The notes under the pieces are model-generated. The model saw only the letters and a list, made by a program, of their open reading frames with translations. It ran no database searches and was not told where the DNA came from. Position numbers and translations under genes: made by a program. From Klebsiella oxytoca (GTDB taxonomy: Bacteria > Pseudomonadota > Gammaproteobacteria > Enterobacterales > Enterobacteriaceae), in contig NZ_CP046115.1 in the NCBI RefSeq assembly GCF_009707385.1, forward strand, positions 4,340,001-4,404,000: 64,000 bases of DNA, given 5' to 3'. Positions 18,477 through 27,571 of the stretch are shown here, piece by piece (position 1 is the first letter of the stretch; every line of letters starts with the position of its first letter).

Positions 18477-19285
18477 GCAGCAATGAGCTGGTTGAACAGA
18501 TCATGGCTCAGGTGATTGCCCGCGTGGCAACGCCGGAGCAGCAGGCCATCCCTACCGAAAACCATCCAATACGAGAGACGGCTATGGCAGAAAAAAGCTG
18601 CAGTTTAACGGAATTTGTCGGGACCGCCATTGGCGACACCCTGGGTCTGGTTATCGCCAACGTCGATACCGCTTTGCTGGACGCGATGAAGCTTGAAAAG
18701 CGCTATCGCTCCATCGGCATTCTCGGCGCCCGCACCGGCGCAGGGCCGCACATTATGGCGGCGGACGAAGCGGTGAAAGCCACCAACACCGAAGTTGTCA
18801 GCATTGAGCTCCCGCGCGACACCAAAGGCGGCGCGGGCCACGGTTCGCTGATTATTTTAGGCGGCAACGACGTTTCCGACGTGAAGCGCGGTATCGAAGT
18901 CGCGCTGAAAGAGCTCGACCGAACCTTCGGCGATGTGTACGGCAACGAAGCCGGACATATCGAGCTGCAGTACACCGCTCGCGCCAGCTACGCACTGGAA
19001 AAAGCGTTCGGCGCGCCGATTGGCCGCGCCTGCGGGATCATCGTCGGCGCTCCGGCCTCCGTTGGCGTACTGATGGCCGATACCGCCCTGAAATCAGCCA
19101 ACGTTGAAGTCGTGGCGTATAGCTCTCCGGCGCACGGCACCAGCTTCAGTAACGAAGCCATTCTGGTGATTTCCGGCGATTCCGGCGCGGTCCGCCAGGC
19201 GGTGATCTCCGCGCGCGAAATCGGCAAAACCGTTCTTGCGACCCTCGGTTCTGAACCGAAAAACGATCGCCCGTCCTACATCTGA
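18473..19285 (+). CDS. pduB: PduB / PduB', trimeric tandem-BMC shell protein
   Basis: PduB is a shell protein with two fused BMC domains that forms pseudohexameric trimers. The long form has 270 residues. An internal ATG at 18584 (residue 38), preceded by GAGAG, would give the 233-residue PduB' form known in Salmonella. The extra N terminus ([16 protein letters not shown]) resembles the amphipathic targeting helices of the cargo enzymes and is thought to tie shell to core. Confidence 0.97.
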
Positions 19286-19303
19286 TATCCACGAGGCTGA
19301 TTC

Positions 19304-20968
19304 ATGAGATCGAAAAGATTTGAAGCACTGGCGAAACGCCCTGTGAATCAGGACGGCTTCGTTAAGGAGTGGATCGAAGAAGGCTTTATCGCAATGGAAA
19401 GCCCGAACGACCCGAAACCATCGATTAAAATCGTTAACGGCGCGGTAACCGAACTGGACGGAAAACCGGTTAGCGAATTCGACCTGATCGACCACTTTAT
19501 CGCCCGCTACGGCATCAACCTGAACCGCGCCGAAGAAGTGATGGCGATGGATTCGGTCAAGCTGGCCAACATGCTGTGCGATCCGAACGTCAAACGCAGC
19601 GAAATCGTCCCGCTGACCACCGCGATGACGCCAGCGAAAATCGTCGAAGTGGTTTCGCATATGAACGTGGTCGAGATGATGATGGCGATGCAGAAAATGC
19701 GCGCCCGCCGCACCCCGTCTCAGCAGGCGCACGTCACCAACGTCAAAGATAACCCGGTACAAATTGCCGCCGACGCCGCCGAAGGCGCATGGCGCGGATT
19801 TGACGAACAGGAAACCACCGTTGCGGTCGCGCGCTATGCGCCGTTCAACGCCATCGCCCTGCTGGTCGGCTCGCAGGTCGGCCGTCCAGGCGTACTGACC
19901 CAGTGCTCGCTGGAAGAAGCCACCGAACTGAAGCTCGGCATGCTGGGCCACACCTGTTACGCCGAAACCATTTCCGTTTACGGCACCGAACCGGTCTTCA
20001 CCGACGGCGACGATACGCCGTGGTCGAAGGGCTTCCTCGCCTCGTCCTATGCCTCTCGCGGCCTGAAAATGCGCTTCACCTCCGGCTCCGGCTCGGAAGT
20101 ACAGATGGGCTATGCCGAAGGCAAATCCATGCTTTATCTGGAAGCACGCTGTATCTACATCACCAAAGCCGCCGGCGTTCAGGGCCTGCAAAACGGCTCC
20201 GTAAGCTGCATCGGCGTGCCGTCTGCCGTGCCGTCAGGCATTCGCGCGGTGCTGGCGGAAAACCTGATCTGCTCGTCGCTGGATCTGGAGTGCGCCTCGA
20301 GTAACGACCAGACCTTCACCCACTCCGATATGCGTCGTACCGCGCGTCTGCTGATGCAGTTCCTGCCGGGTACCGACTTTATCTCCTCCGGTTATTCCGC
20401 GGTGCCGAACTACGACAACATGTTCGCCGGTTCCAACGAAGATGCCGAAGACTTTGACGACTACAACGTCATCCAGCGCGACCTGAAAGTGGACGGCGGT
20501 CTGCGTCCGGTTCGCGAAGAGGACGTTATCGCCATCCGTAATAAGGCTGCCCGCGCGCTGCAGGCCGTGTTTGCCGGAATGGGGCTGCCGCCGATTACCG
20601 ATGAAGAAGTTGAAGCCGCGACCTACGCCCACGGCTCGAAAGATATGCCGGAGCGCAACATCGTCGAAGACATCAAGTTCGCCCAGGAAATCATCAATAA
20701 AAACCGCAACGGTCTGGAAGTCGTTAAAGCGCTGGCGCAGGGCGGATTTACCGACGTAGCCCAGGACATGCTCAATATCCAGAAAGCCAAGCTGACCGGG
20801 GACTATCTGCATACCTCCGCGATCATCGTCGGCGATGGACAGGTGCTGTCAGCGGTCAATGACGTTAACGACTATGCCGGTCCGGCAACGGGTTATCGCC
20901 TGCAGGGCGAACGCTGGGAAGAGATTAAAAACATCCCTGGCGCTCTTGATCCCAACGAGATTGATTAA
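19304..20968 (+). CDS. pduC: PduC, large subunit of B12-dependent propanediol dehydratase
   Basis: PduC is the catalytic alpha subunit that converts 1,2-propanediol to propionaldehyde using adenosylcobalamin. Its 554 residues match the Klebsiella and Salmonella enzymes. Active-site residues known from the crystal structure are present at the same numbers: Gln141 and His143 in SQQAHVTN and Glu170 in GFDEQE. The start has ACGAGG upstream and lies 18 bp after pduB. Confidence 0.98.
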   Translation: MRSKRFEALAKRPVNQDGFVKEWIEEGFIAMESPNDPKPSIKIVNGAVTELDGKPVSEFDLIDHFIARYGINLNRAEEVMAMDSVKLANMLCDPNVKRSEIVPLTTAMTPAKIVEVVSHMNVVEMMMAMQKMRARRTPSQQAHVTNVKDNPVQIAADAAEGAWRGFDEQETTVAVARYAPFNAIALLVGSQVGRPGVLTQCSLEEATELKLGMLGHTCYAETISVYGTEPVFTDGDDTPWSKGFLASSYASRGLKMRFTSGSGSEVQMGYAEGKSMLYLEARCIYITKAAGVQGLQNGSVSCIGVPSAVPSGIRAVLAENLICSSLDLECASSNDQTFTHSDMRRTARLLMQFLPGTDFISSGYSAVPNYDNMFAGSNEDAEDFDDYNVIQRDLKVDGGLRPVREEDVIAIRNKAARALQAVFAGMGLPPITDEEVEAATYAHGSKDMPERNIVEDIKFAQEIINKNRNGLEVVKALAQGGFTDVAQDMLNIQKAKLTGDYLHTSAIIVGDGQVLSAVNDVNDYAGPATGYRLQGERWEEIKNIPGALDPNEID

Positions 20969-20978
20969 GGGGTGAGAA

Positions 20979-21653
20979 ATGGAAATTAATGAAAAATTGC
21001 TGCGCCAGATAATTGAAGAAGTGCTCAGCGAAATGAAAGGCAGCGATAAACCCGTCTCGTTTAATGCACCAGCGGCCCCCGCTGCGCCGCAGGCAGCCGC
21101 GCCTGCTGGCGACGGCTTCCTGACGGAAGTCGGCGAAGCGCGCCAGGGCACGCAGCAGGACGAAGTGATTATCGCCGTCGGCCCGGCATTCGGACTGGCG
21201 CAGACCGTCAATATCGTCGGCTTACCGCATAAGAGCATTTTGCGCGAAGTCATTGCCGGGATTGAAGAGGAAGGCATTAAAGCGCGCGTGATTCGCTGCT
21301 TTAAATCTTCCGACGTGGCCTTCGTCGCCGTTGAGGGTAATCGCCTGAGCGGCTCCGGCATCTCTATCGGTATCCAGTCAAAAGGCACCACCGTAATTCA
21401 TCAGCAGGGCCTGCCGCCGCTCTCTAACCTGGAGCTGTTCCCCCAGGCGCCGCTGCTGACCCTGGAAACCTATCGTCAGATTGGTAAGAACGCCGCCCGC
21501 TATGCAAAACGCGAGTCGCCACAGCCGGTCCCGACCCTGAATGACCAGATGGCGCGCCCGAAGTATCAGGCCAAATCTGCCATTTTGCACATTAAAGAGA
21601 CCAAGTACGTGGTGACGGGTAAAAACCCGCAGGAACTGCGCGTGGCGCTTTGA
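20979..21653 (+). CDS. pduD: PduD, medium subunit of propanediol dehydratase
   Basis: PduD is the beta subunit that, with PduC, binds the cobalamin base. It has 224 residues. The first 18 residues ([18 protein letters not shown]) form an amphipathic helix known to direct the dehydratase into the microcompartment, followed by an Ala/Pro-rich linker (about residues 28-42) and then the folded domain from [12 protein letters not shown]. It begins 10 bp after pduC. Confidence 0.97.
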   Translation: MEINEKLLRQIIEEVLSEMKGSDKPVSFNAPAAPAAPQAAAPAGDGFLTEVGEARQGTQQDEVIIAVGPAFGLAQTVNIVGLPHKSILREVIAGIEEEGIKARVIRCFKSSDVAFVAVEGNRLSGSGISIGIQSKGTTVIHQQGLPPLSNLELFPQAPLLTLETYRQIGKNAARYAKRESPQPVPTLNDQMARPKYQAKSAILHIKETKYVVTGKNPQELRVAL

Positions 21654-21667
21654 TAAAGGATAACTCC

Positions 21668-22189
21668 ATGAATACCGACGCAATTGAATCGATGGTTCGC
21701 GACGTATTGAGCCGCATGAACAGCCTGCAGGGTGAAGCGCCCACGGCGGCTCCGGCAGCGGACGGCACGCCCCGTAACGCAAAAGTCAGCGATTATCCGC
21801 TGGCGAACAAGCACCCGGAATGGGTGAAAACCGCCACCAATAAAACGCTGGATGAGTTCACGCTGGAGAACGTGCTGAGCAATAAAGTCACCGCCCAGGA
21901 TATGCGTATTACTCCGGAAACCCTGCGCTTACAGGCTTCTATCGCCAAAGATGCGGGTCGCGACCGGCTGGCGATGAACTTCGAACGCGCCGCCGAACTA
22001 ACCGCGGTACCGGACGACCGCATTCTTGAAATCTACAACGCCCTTCGCCCCTATCGCTCGACGAAAGAAGAGCTGATGGCTATCGCCGACGATCTCGAAA
22101 ACCGCTATCAGGCGAAGATCTGCGCGGCTTTCGTGCGTGAAGCGGCAACACTATACGTCGAGCGTAAGAAACTTAAAGGCGACGATTAA
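21668..22189 (+). CDS. pduE: PduE, small subunit of propanediol dehydratase
   Basis: PduE is the gamma subunit of the dehydratase. I take the ATG at 21668, which is preceded by AAGGATAA and gives 173 residues as in Salmonella. An in-frame start at 21650 would overlap pduD and add six residues. The N terminus TDAIESMVRDVLSRM is again an amphipathic helix followed by an Ala/Pro linker. The rest is mainly helical. Confidence 0.97.
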   Translation: MNTDAIESMVRDVLSRMNSLQGEAPTAAPAADGTPRNAKVSDYPLANKHPEWVKTATNKTLDEFTLENVLSNKVTAQDMRITPETLRLQASIAKDAGRDRLAMNFERAAELTAVPDDRILEIYNALRPYRSTKEELMAIADDLENRYQAKICAAFVREAATLYVERKKLKGDD

Positions 22190-22204
22190 CTTTAGGGGTA
22201 AACA

Positions 22205-24037
22205 ATGCGATATATAGCTGGCATTGATATAGGCAACTCATCGACGGAAGTCGCCCTGGCGACCCTGAATGAGGCTGGCGCGCTGACGATTACGCACAGC
22301 GCGCTGGCGGAAACCACCGGGATCAAAGGCACGTTGCGTAACGTGTTCGGCATTCAGGAGGCCCTCGCGCTGGTCGCAAAGCGCGCGGGGATCAGTGTCA
22401 GCGATATTTCGCTCATCCGCATTAACGAAGCCACGCCGGTGATTGGCGATGTGGCGATGGAAACCATTACCGAAACCATCATCACCGAATCGACCATGAT
22501 CGGCCATAACCCGAAAACGCCGGGCGGCGTAGGCCTTGGTGTGGGTATCACGATTACGCCGGAGGAGTTGCTAACTCGTCCGGCGGACGCGCCCTATATC
22601 CTGGTGGTCTCGTCAGCCTTTGATTTTGCCGATATCGCCCAGGTTATCAACGCCTCCATCCGCGCCGGGTATCAGATAACCGGCGTCATTTTACAGCGCG
22701 ACGATGGCGTACTGGTCAGCAACCGGCTGGAAAAATCGCTGCCGATCGTTGACGAAGTGCTGTACATCGACCGCATTCCGCTGGGGATGCTGGCGGCGAT
22801 TGAGGTCGCCGTTCCGGGGAAGGTCATCGAAACCCTTTCTAACCCTTACGGCATCGCCACCGTATTTAACCTCAACGCCGATGAGACGAAAAATATCGTC
22901 CCGATGGCTCGCGCGCTAATTGGCAACCGTTCGGCGGTGGTGGTCAAAACGCCATCCGGCGACGTCAAAGCGCGGGCGATCCCCGCCGGTAACCTGGAAC
23001 TGCAGGCGCAGGGCCGTACCGTGCGCGTGGATGTCGCCGCCGGCGCCGAGGCTATCATGAAAGCGGTGGACGGCAGCGGTAAACTCGATAACGTCACCGG
23101 CGAGGCCGGGACCAATATCGGCGGCATGCTGGAGCACGTGCGCCAGACTATGGCCGAGTTGACCAACAAACCCAGCAACGAAATCTTCATTCAGGATCTG
23201 CTGGCCGTTGACACCTCTGTGCCGGTGAGCGTCACCGGCGGTCTGGCCGGGGAGTTCTCGCTGGAGCAGGCCGTCGGCATCGCCTCAATGGTGAAATCAG
23301 ACCGTCTGCAGATGGCGATGATTGCCCGCGAAATCGAGCAGAAGCTCAATATCGACGTGCAGATCGGCGGCGCTGAAGCCGAAGCCGCCATCCTGGGCGC
23401 GCTGACCACGCCGGGCACCACCCGACCGCTGGCGATCCTCGACCTCGGCGCGGGATCCACCGATGCCTCCATTATCAACCCTAAAGGCGAAATCATCGCC
23501 ACTCACCTCGCCGGAGCAGGCGATATGGTGACGATGATTATTGCCCGCGAGCTGGGGCTGGAAGACCGCTATCTGGCGGAAGAGATCAAGAAGTATCCGC
23601 TGGCCAAGGTGGAAAGTCTGTTCCATTTACGCCACGAGGACGGCAGCGTGCAGTTCTTCTCCACGCCGCTGCCCCCCGCCGTATTCGCCCGCGTCTGCGT
23701 GGTGAAACCGGACGAACTGGTGCCGCTACCCGGCGACTTAGCGCTGGAAAAAGTACGCGCCATTCGCCGCAGCGCCAAAGAGCGGGTCTTTGTCACCAAC
23801 GCCCTGCGCGCGCTGCGTCAGGTCAGCCCCACTGGCAACATTCGCGATATTCCGTTCGTGGTGCTGGTTGGCGGTTCGTCGCTGGATTTCGAAGTCCCGC
23901 AGCTGGTCACCGATGCGTTGGCGCACTACCGCCTGGTTGCCGGGCGGGGAAATATTCGCGGCAGCGAAGGCCCAAGAAACGCGGTGGCCACCGGCCTGAT
24001 TCTCTCCTGGCATAAGGAGTTCGCGCATGGACAGTAA
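22205..24037 (+). CDS. pduG: PduG, large subunit of diol dehydratase reactivase
   Basis: PduG (DdrA-like) is the chaperone-like ATPase that swaps damaged cobalamin out of inactivated dehydratase. It has 610 residues. Actin/Hsp70-type phosphate motifs are AGIDIGNSSTEVAL at residue 4 and ILDLGAGSTDASII near residue 410, with VVLVGGSSLDFEVP near the C terminus. Its end overlaps pduH by 11 bp. Confidence 0.97.
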   Translation: MRYIAGIDIGNSSTEVALATLNEAGALTITHSALAETTGIKGTLRNVFGIQEALALVAKRAGISVSDISLIRINEATPVIGDVAMETITETIITESTMIGHNPKTPGGVGLGVGITITPEELLTRPADAPYILVVSSAFDFADIAQVINASIRAGYQITGVILQRDDGVLVSNRLEKSLPIVDEVLYIDRIPLGMLAAIEVAVPGKVIETLSNPYGIATVFNLNADETKNIVPMARALIGNRSAVVVKTPSGDVKARAIPAGNLELQAQGRTVRVDVAAGAEAIMKAVDGSGKLDNVTGEAGTNIGGMLEHVRQTMAELTNKPSNEIFIQDLLAVDTSVPVSVTGGLAGEFSLEQAVGIASMVKSDRLQMAMIAREIEQKLNIDVQIGGAEAEAAILGALTTPGTTRPLAILDLGAGSTDASIINPKGEIIATHLAGAGDMVTMIIARELGLEDRYLAEEIKKYPLAKVESLFHLRHEDGSVQFFSTPLPPAVFARVCVVKPDELVPLPGDLALEKVRAIRRSAKERVFVTNALRALRQVSPTGNIRDIPFVVLVGGSSLDFEVPQLVTDALAHYRLVAGRGNIRGSEGPRNAVATGLILSWHKEFAHGQ

Positions 24038-24377
24038 TCACAGCGCCCCGGCCATCGTCATTACCGCCATCGACGGCTGCGACGGCCTGTGGCGCGAAGT
24101 GCTGCTGGGCATTGAAGAGGAAGGTATCCCTTTCCTGCTCCAGCATCACCCGGCTGGGGAGGTCGTGGATAGCGCCTGGCAGGCGGCGCGCAGCTCGCCG
24201 CTGCTGGTGGGCATCGCCTGCGACCGCCATACGCTGGTCGTACATTACAAGAATTTACCCGCATCGGCGCCGCTTTTTACGCTGATGCATCATCAGAGCA
24301 GTCAGGCCCATCGCAATACCGGTAATAACGCGGCACGGCTGGTCAAAGGGATCCCTTTCCGGGATCTGAATAGCTAA
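24027..24377 (+). CDS. pduH: PduH, small subunit of diol dehydratase reactivase
   Basis: PduH (DdrB-like) is the 116-residue partner of PduG and resembles the PduD fold, which is thought to let it displace the dehydratase beta subunit during reactivation. The segment [18 protein letters not shown] parallels the corresponding [12 protein letters not shown] segment in PduD, which is direct sequence support for this relation. It overlaps pduG by 11 bp. Confidence 0.96.
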   Translation: MDSNHSAPAIVITAIDGCDGLWREVLLGIEEEGIPFLLQHHPAGEVVDSAWQAARSSPLLVGIACDRHTLVVHYKNLPASAPLFTLMHHQSSQAHRNTGNNAARLVKGIPFRDLNS

Positions 24378-24396
24378 GCAACAGGAGAACAGCAGT

Positions 24397-24672
24397 ATGA
24401 ATAACGCACTGGGACTGGTTGAAACAAAAGGGTTAGTGGGCGCCATTGAAGCCGCCGACGCCATGGTGAAATCCGCCAACGTGCAGCTGGTTGGCTACGA
24501 AAAAATTGGCTCTGGCCTGGTGACCGTCATGGTTCGCGGCGACGTCGGCGCGGTTAAAGCGGCGGTAGATGCCGGCAGCGCGGCGGCAAGCGTGGTGGGC
24601 GAAGTGAAATCCTGCCACGTGATTCCGCGTCCGCACAGCGACGTTGAGGCCATTTTACCGAAATCAGCCTGA
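24397..24672 (+). CDS. pduJ: PduJ, hexameric BMC-H shell protein
   Basis: PduJ is an abundant shell protein and close paralogue of PduA: the two share [22 protein letters not shown] and the pore motif YEKIGSG. It has 91 residues and lacks the short C-terminal tail of PduA. Likely roles are shell assembly and metabolite passage. It is preceded by ACAGGAGAACAG. Confidence 0.97.
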   Translation: MNNALGLVETKGLVGAIEAADAMVKSANVQLVGYEKIGSGLVTVMVRGDVGAVKAAVDAGSAAASVVGEVKSCHVIPRPHSDVEAILPKSA

Positions 24673-24696
24673 TTGACAGCGAATAAGGAGCACCGC

Positions 24697-25152
24697 GTGA
24701 AGCAATCACTGGGATTACTTGAAGTTTGTGGTCTGGCACTGGCTATTAGCTGCGCCGATATCATGGCGAAATCCGCTTCTATCACGCTGGTCGCCCTCGA
24801 AAAGACCAATGGTTCAGGCTGGACGGTGATTAAAATTACCGGTGATGTGGCCTCCGTACAGGCGGCCATCACCACCGGTGCGCATCTTGCCGAACAGCGA
24901 AACGGTCTGGTGGCCCACAAGGTTATCGCCAGACCCGGAGAAGGGATCCTGCCGGCAGAGACACCCCCGCCCCCCGTCATAGACCCTGAAAAGTCCGATG
25001 TGGCTGCTATCGCTGCTGAAGCGCCAGCAGAAGAGGCCCCGCAGGAACCAGAACTGGTCAGCTGCAATCTGTGCCTGGATCCGAAATGTCCGCGCCAGAA
25101 GGGCGAGCCACGCTCGCTTTGCATTCATCCCGGCAAGCGAGGTGAAGCGTAA
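24697..25152 (+). CDS. pduK: PduK, BMC shell protein with cysteine-rich C-terminal extension
   Basis: PduK is a minor shell protein. I take the GTG at 24697, preceded by AAGGAG, giving 151 residues beginning with KQSLGLLEV. A TTG further upstream would add eight residues without homology. An N-terminal BMC domain (to about residue 85) is followed by a Pro/Ala/Glu-rich linker and a tail CNLCLDPKCPRQKGEPRSLC, whose four cysteines could bind a metal or iron-sulfur cluster. The tail's function is unknown. The stop codon's last base overlaps the pduL start. Confidence 0.95.
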   Translation: MKQSLGLLEVCGLALAISCADIMAKSASITLVALEKTNGSGWTVIKITGDVASVQAAITTGAHLAEQRNGLVAHKVIARPGEGILPAETPPPPVIDPEKSDVAAIAAEAPAEEAPQEPELVSCNLCLDPKCPRQKGEPRSLCIHPGKRGEA

Positions 25153-25784
25153 TGGATAAACAGCTCCTGGAATCGACGGTCAGTAAAGTCCTTGATGAGA
25201 TGCGCCAGCGGCCTATTCCGCTGGGCGTTTCAAACCGTCACATCCACCTGTCGGCACAGGATTACGAACGCCTGTTTCCCGCTCATCCCATCAGCGAGAA
25301 AAAAGCGCTGCTGCAGCCGGGACAATACGCCGCGGAGCAAACCGTCACCCTGGTGGGGCCGAAAGGGCAGCTTAAAAATGTGCGCCTGCTCGGCCCGCTG
25401 CGCTCGGTAAGCCAGGTGGAAATTTCGCGTACCGATGCCAGAACCCTGGGGATTGCAGCGCCGCTGAGAATGTCCGGCAACCTGAAGGGGACGCCGGGTA
25501 TTCGCCTGGTCAGCCCTTTTGGCGAGCTCGAACTCTCGTCAGGGGTTATCGTCGCGCAGCGGCATATCCATATGTCGCCGCTCGACGCGCTGATCCTGCG
25601 GGTCTCCCACGGCGATATGGTTTCGGTGGCGATTGAAGGCGACGAGCGCGGGCTGATTTTCAACAACGTGGCGGTTCGCGTTTCGCCGGATATGCGCCTC
25701 GAAATGCACATTGATACCGATGAAGCCAACGCCGCCGGTGCCGATAATCCGCAGGCCTTTGCCCGGCTGGTAGGCTCGCGATGA
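25152..25784 (+). CDS. pduL: PduL, microcompartment phosphotransacylase
   Basis: PduL converts propionyl-CoA and phosphate to propionyl phosphate and CoA inside the compartment, recycling CoA for PduP. It has 210 residues and is unrelated to the Pta family. Two zinc-binding histidine motifs are seen, SNRHIHLS (His30 and His32) and RHIHMSPLDA. The N-terminal helix DKQLLESTVSKVLDEM is a likely encapsulation peptide. It overlaps pduK by one base and pduM by four. Confidence 0.97.
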   Translation: MDKQLLESTVSKVLDEMRQRPIPLGVSNRHIHLSAQDYERLFPAHPISEKKALLQPGQYAAEQTVTLVGPKGQLKNVRLLGPLRSVSQVEISRTDARTLGIAAPLRMSGNLKGTPGIRLVSPFGELELSSGVIVAQRHIHMSPLDALILRVSHGDMVSVAIEGDERGLIFNNVAVRVSPDMRLEMHIDTDEANAAGADNPQAFARLVGSR

Positions 25785-26272
25785 ACGGCGAACTTCTGCA
25801 GCGCATTGTGGAGGAGATTGTCTCTCGCCTGCAGCAGCGCGCCGGGAGCACGGCGTCGCTGAGCGTTGCGCAGCTGCGTGATGCCGACTGTCCGGCGCTG
25901 TTCTGTCAGCACGCGTCGCTGCGCATCCAGCTCGTCGACCTGCCGCTGCTGGATCAACTGGCGGATGCGAATACCGACGATGCCGCAGCCCGCAAAATTC
26001 ACCACGCGCTGGCGTTTGGCGTCCGCGTGCAGCTCACCCTGCACAGCCAGCTGCTGCCGGTTATCCCGGTCAAAAAACTGGCTCGCCTGCCGCTGGCCTT
26101 TGCCGACGAACGCGGGCTGCCGCTGGTTCTGCACGCAGGTTCGCTGCTGAGCTATCGCGACGTCGCGCTGCTGGATAAGGGACGTCTGGTACTCCACCGC
26201 AAATGTATCGTGACCGCGCTGGCGCGCGAAGCGGCTAATACGCGGAATATTCAATTAATTAAGCAGGAGTAA
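25781..26272 (+). CDS. pduM: PduM, microcompartment assembly protein
   Basis: PduM is needed for normal Pdu compartment structure in Salmonella, but its biochemical role is not established. It has 163 residues with no catalytic motif I recognise. The N terminus NGELLQRIVEEIVSRLQQR resembles the encapsulation helices of the cargo enzymes. It overlaps pduL by 4 bp and ends 3 bp before pduN. Confidence 0.94.
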   Translation: MNGELLQRIVEEIVSRLQQRAGSTASLSVAQLRDADCPALFCQHASLRIQLVDLPLLDQLADANTDDAAARKIHHALAFGVRVQLTLHSQLLPVIPVKKLARLPLAFADERGLPLVLHAGSLLSYRDVALLDKGRLVLHRKCIVTALAREAANTRNIQLIKQE

Positions 26273-26275
26273 ATC

Positions 26276-26551
26276 ATGCATCTGGCACGAGTCACAGGCG
26301 CGGTTGTCTCCACGCAAAAATCACCTTCGCTGATCGGCAAAAAGCTGCTGCTGGTGCGGCGGGTCAGCGCCGATGGCGAGCTTCCCGCGTCACCAACCTG
26401 CGGAGATGAAGTCGCCGTGGATTCCGTCGGCGCGGGGATCGGCGAGCTGGTTCTGCTCAGCGGCGGCTCCAGCGCCAGACACGTTTTTTCCGGGCCAAAC
26501 GAGGCCATCGACCTCGCCGTCGTCGGCATTGTCGATACGCTTTCACGTTAA
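26276..26551 (+). CDS. pduN: PduN, pentameric vertex protein of the microcompartment
   Basis: PduN belongs to the EutN/CcmL family, whose pentamers close the vertices of the polyhedral shell. It has 91 residues. Family features are the N-terminal [20 protein letters not shown] strand region, the [20 protein letters not shown] segment and [10 protein letters not shown] at the C terminus. Confidence 0.97.
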   Translation: MHLARVTGAVVSTQKSPSLIGKKLLLVRRVSADGELPASPTCGDEVAVDSVGAGIGELVLLSGGSSARHVFSGPNEAIDLAVVGIVDTLSR

Positions 26552-26560
26552 GGAGCGAAT

Positions 26561-27571
26561 ATGGCGATTTATACCCGAACGGGCGACGCTGGCACCACCT
26601 CACTCTTTACCGGCCAGCGAGTGAGTAAAACCCACCCGCGGGTTGAAGCCTACGGCACGCTGGACGAGCTGAACGCCGCGCTGAGCCTGTGCGCCTGCGC
26701 CGCCGCGGATGAAAATCACCGCGCCCTGCTCGAAGCCATCCAGCAGCAAATATTCTGGTTTAGCGCAGAGCTGGCCAGCGACAGCGAACAGCCGTCGCCC
26801 AAACAGCGCTACATCAGCAGCGAAGAGATTTCCGCTCTGGAAGCCGCCATCGATCGGGCCATGGCCCGCGTCGAACCGCTGCACAGTTTTATCTTACCCG
26901 GCCGCTGCGAAGCCGCGAGCCGCCTGCATTTTGCCCGCACGCTGGCCCGTCGCGCCGAACGCCGTCTGGTTGAGCTGGCGGCGGAAGTCAACGTACGCCA
27001 GGTGCTGATGCGCTACATCAACCGCTTATCAGACTGCCTGTACGCCCTGGCGCGCGCCGAAGATAGCGATGCGCACCAGAACGATATTATCCGTGAGGTT
27101 AGCAGGCGCTATCTGGCCGCCAGCCAGCCGAACCGTAGCAAGGAGACGACGTCCGTGGCCCTTTCATTCCACGATCTGCACCAGCTCACTCGCGCGGCGG
27201 TTGAGCGCGCACAGCAGCTGCAGGTGCCGGTAGTTATCAGCATCGTTGATGCGCACGGCACGGAAACCGTGACCTGGCGGATGCCGGACGCTCTGCTGGT
27301 CAGCAGCGAGCTGGCGCCGAAAAAAGCCTGGACCGCGGTGGCAATGAAAACGGCGACCCATGAGCTGAGCGATGTCGTTCAGCCAGGCGCCGCGCTTTAT
27401 GGCCTCGAAACTCATTTACAGGGAAAAGTCGTCACCTTTGGCGGCGGTTACGCCCTGTGGCGCGACGGCTCATTAATTGGGGGTCTTGGCATCAGCGGCG
27501 GCAGCGTTGAACAGGACATGGACATAGCACAGACCGCCATTGCGGCCATTAACGTGGGAACACATCAATGA
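26561..27571 (+). CDS. pduO: PduO, ATP:cob(I)alamin adenosyltransferase with GlcG/HbpS-like C-terminal domain
   Basis: PduO makes adenosylcobalamin from cob(I)alamin and ATP for the dehydratase. It has 336 residues in two domains. Residues 1-190 form the PduO-type adenosyltransferase, with the ATP-binding TRTGDAGTTSLF at the N terminus and RCEAASRLHFARTLARRAERR near residue 115. Residues 195-336 form a haem-binding-type DUF336 domain with GGGYALWRDGSLIGGLGISGG. It overlaps pduP by 4 bp. Confidence 0.97.
   Translation: MAIYTRTGDAGTTSLFTGQRVSKTHPRVEAYGTLDELNAALSLCACAAADENHRALLEAIQQQIFWFSAELASDSEQPSPKQRYISSEEISALEAAIDRAMARVEPLHSFILPGRCEAASRLHFARTLARRAERRLVELAAEVNVRQVLMRYINRLSDCLYALARAEDSDAHQNDIIREVSRRYLAASQPNRSKETTSVALSFHDLHQLTRAAVERAQQLQVPVVISIVDAHGTETVTWRMPDALLVSSELAPKKAWTAVAMKTATHELSDVVQPGAALYGLETHLQGKVVTFGGGYALWRDGSLIGGLGISGGSVEQDMDIAQTAIAAINVGTHQ

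Noticed and set aside
19094..20191. Reverse open frame of 365 codons antisense to pduB and pduC
   Set aside because: The sense strand encodes near-invariant Pdu proteins; the antisense frame has unusual composition and no recognisable domain.
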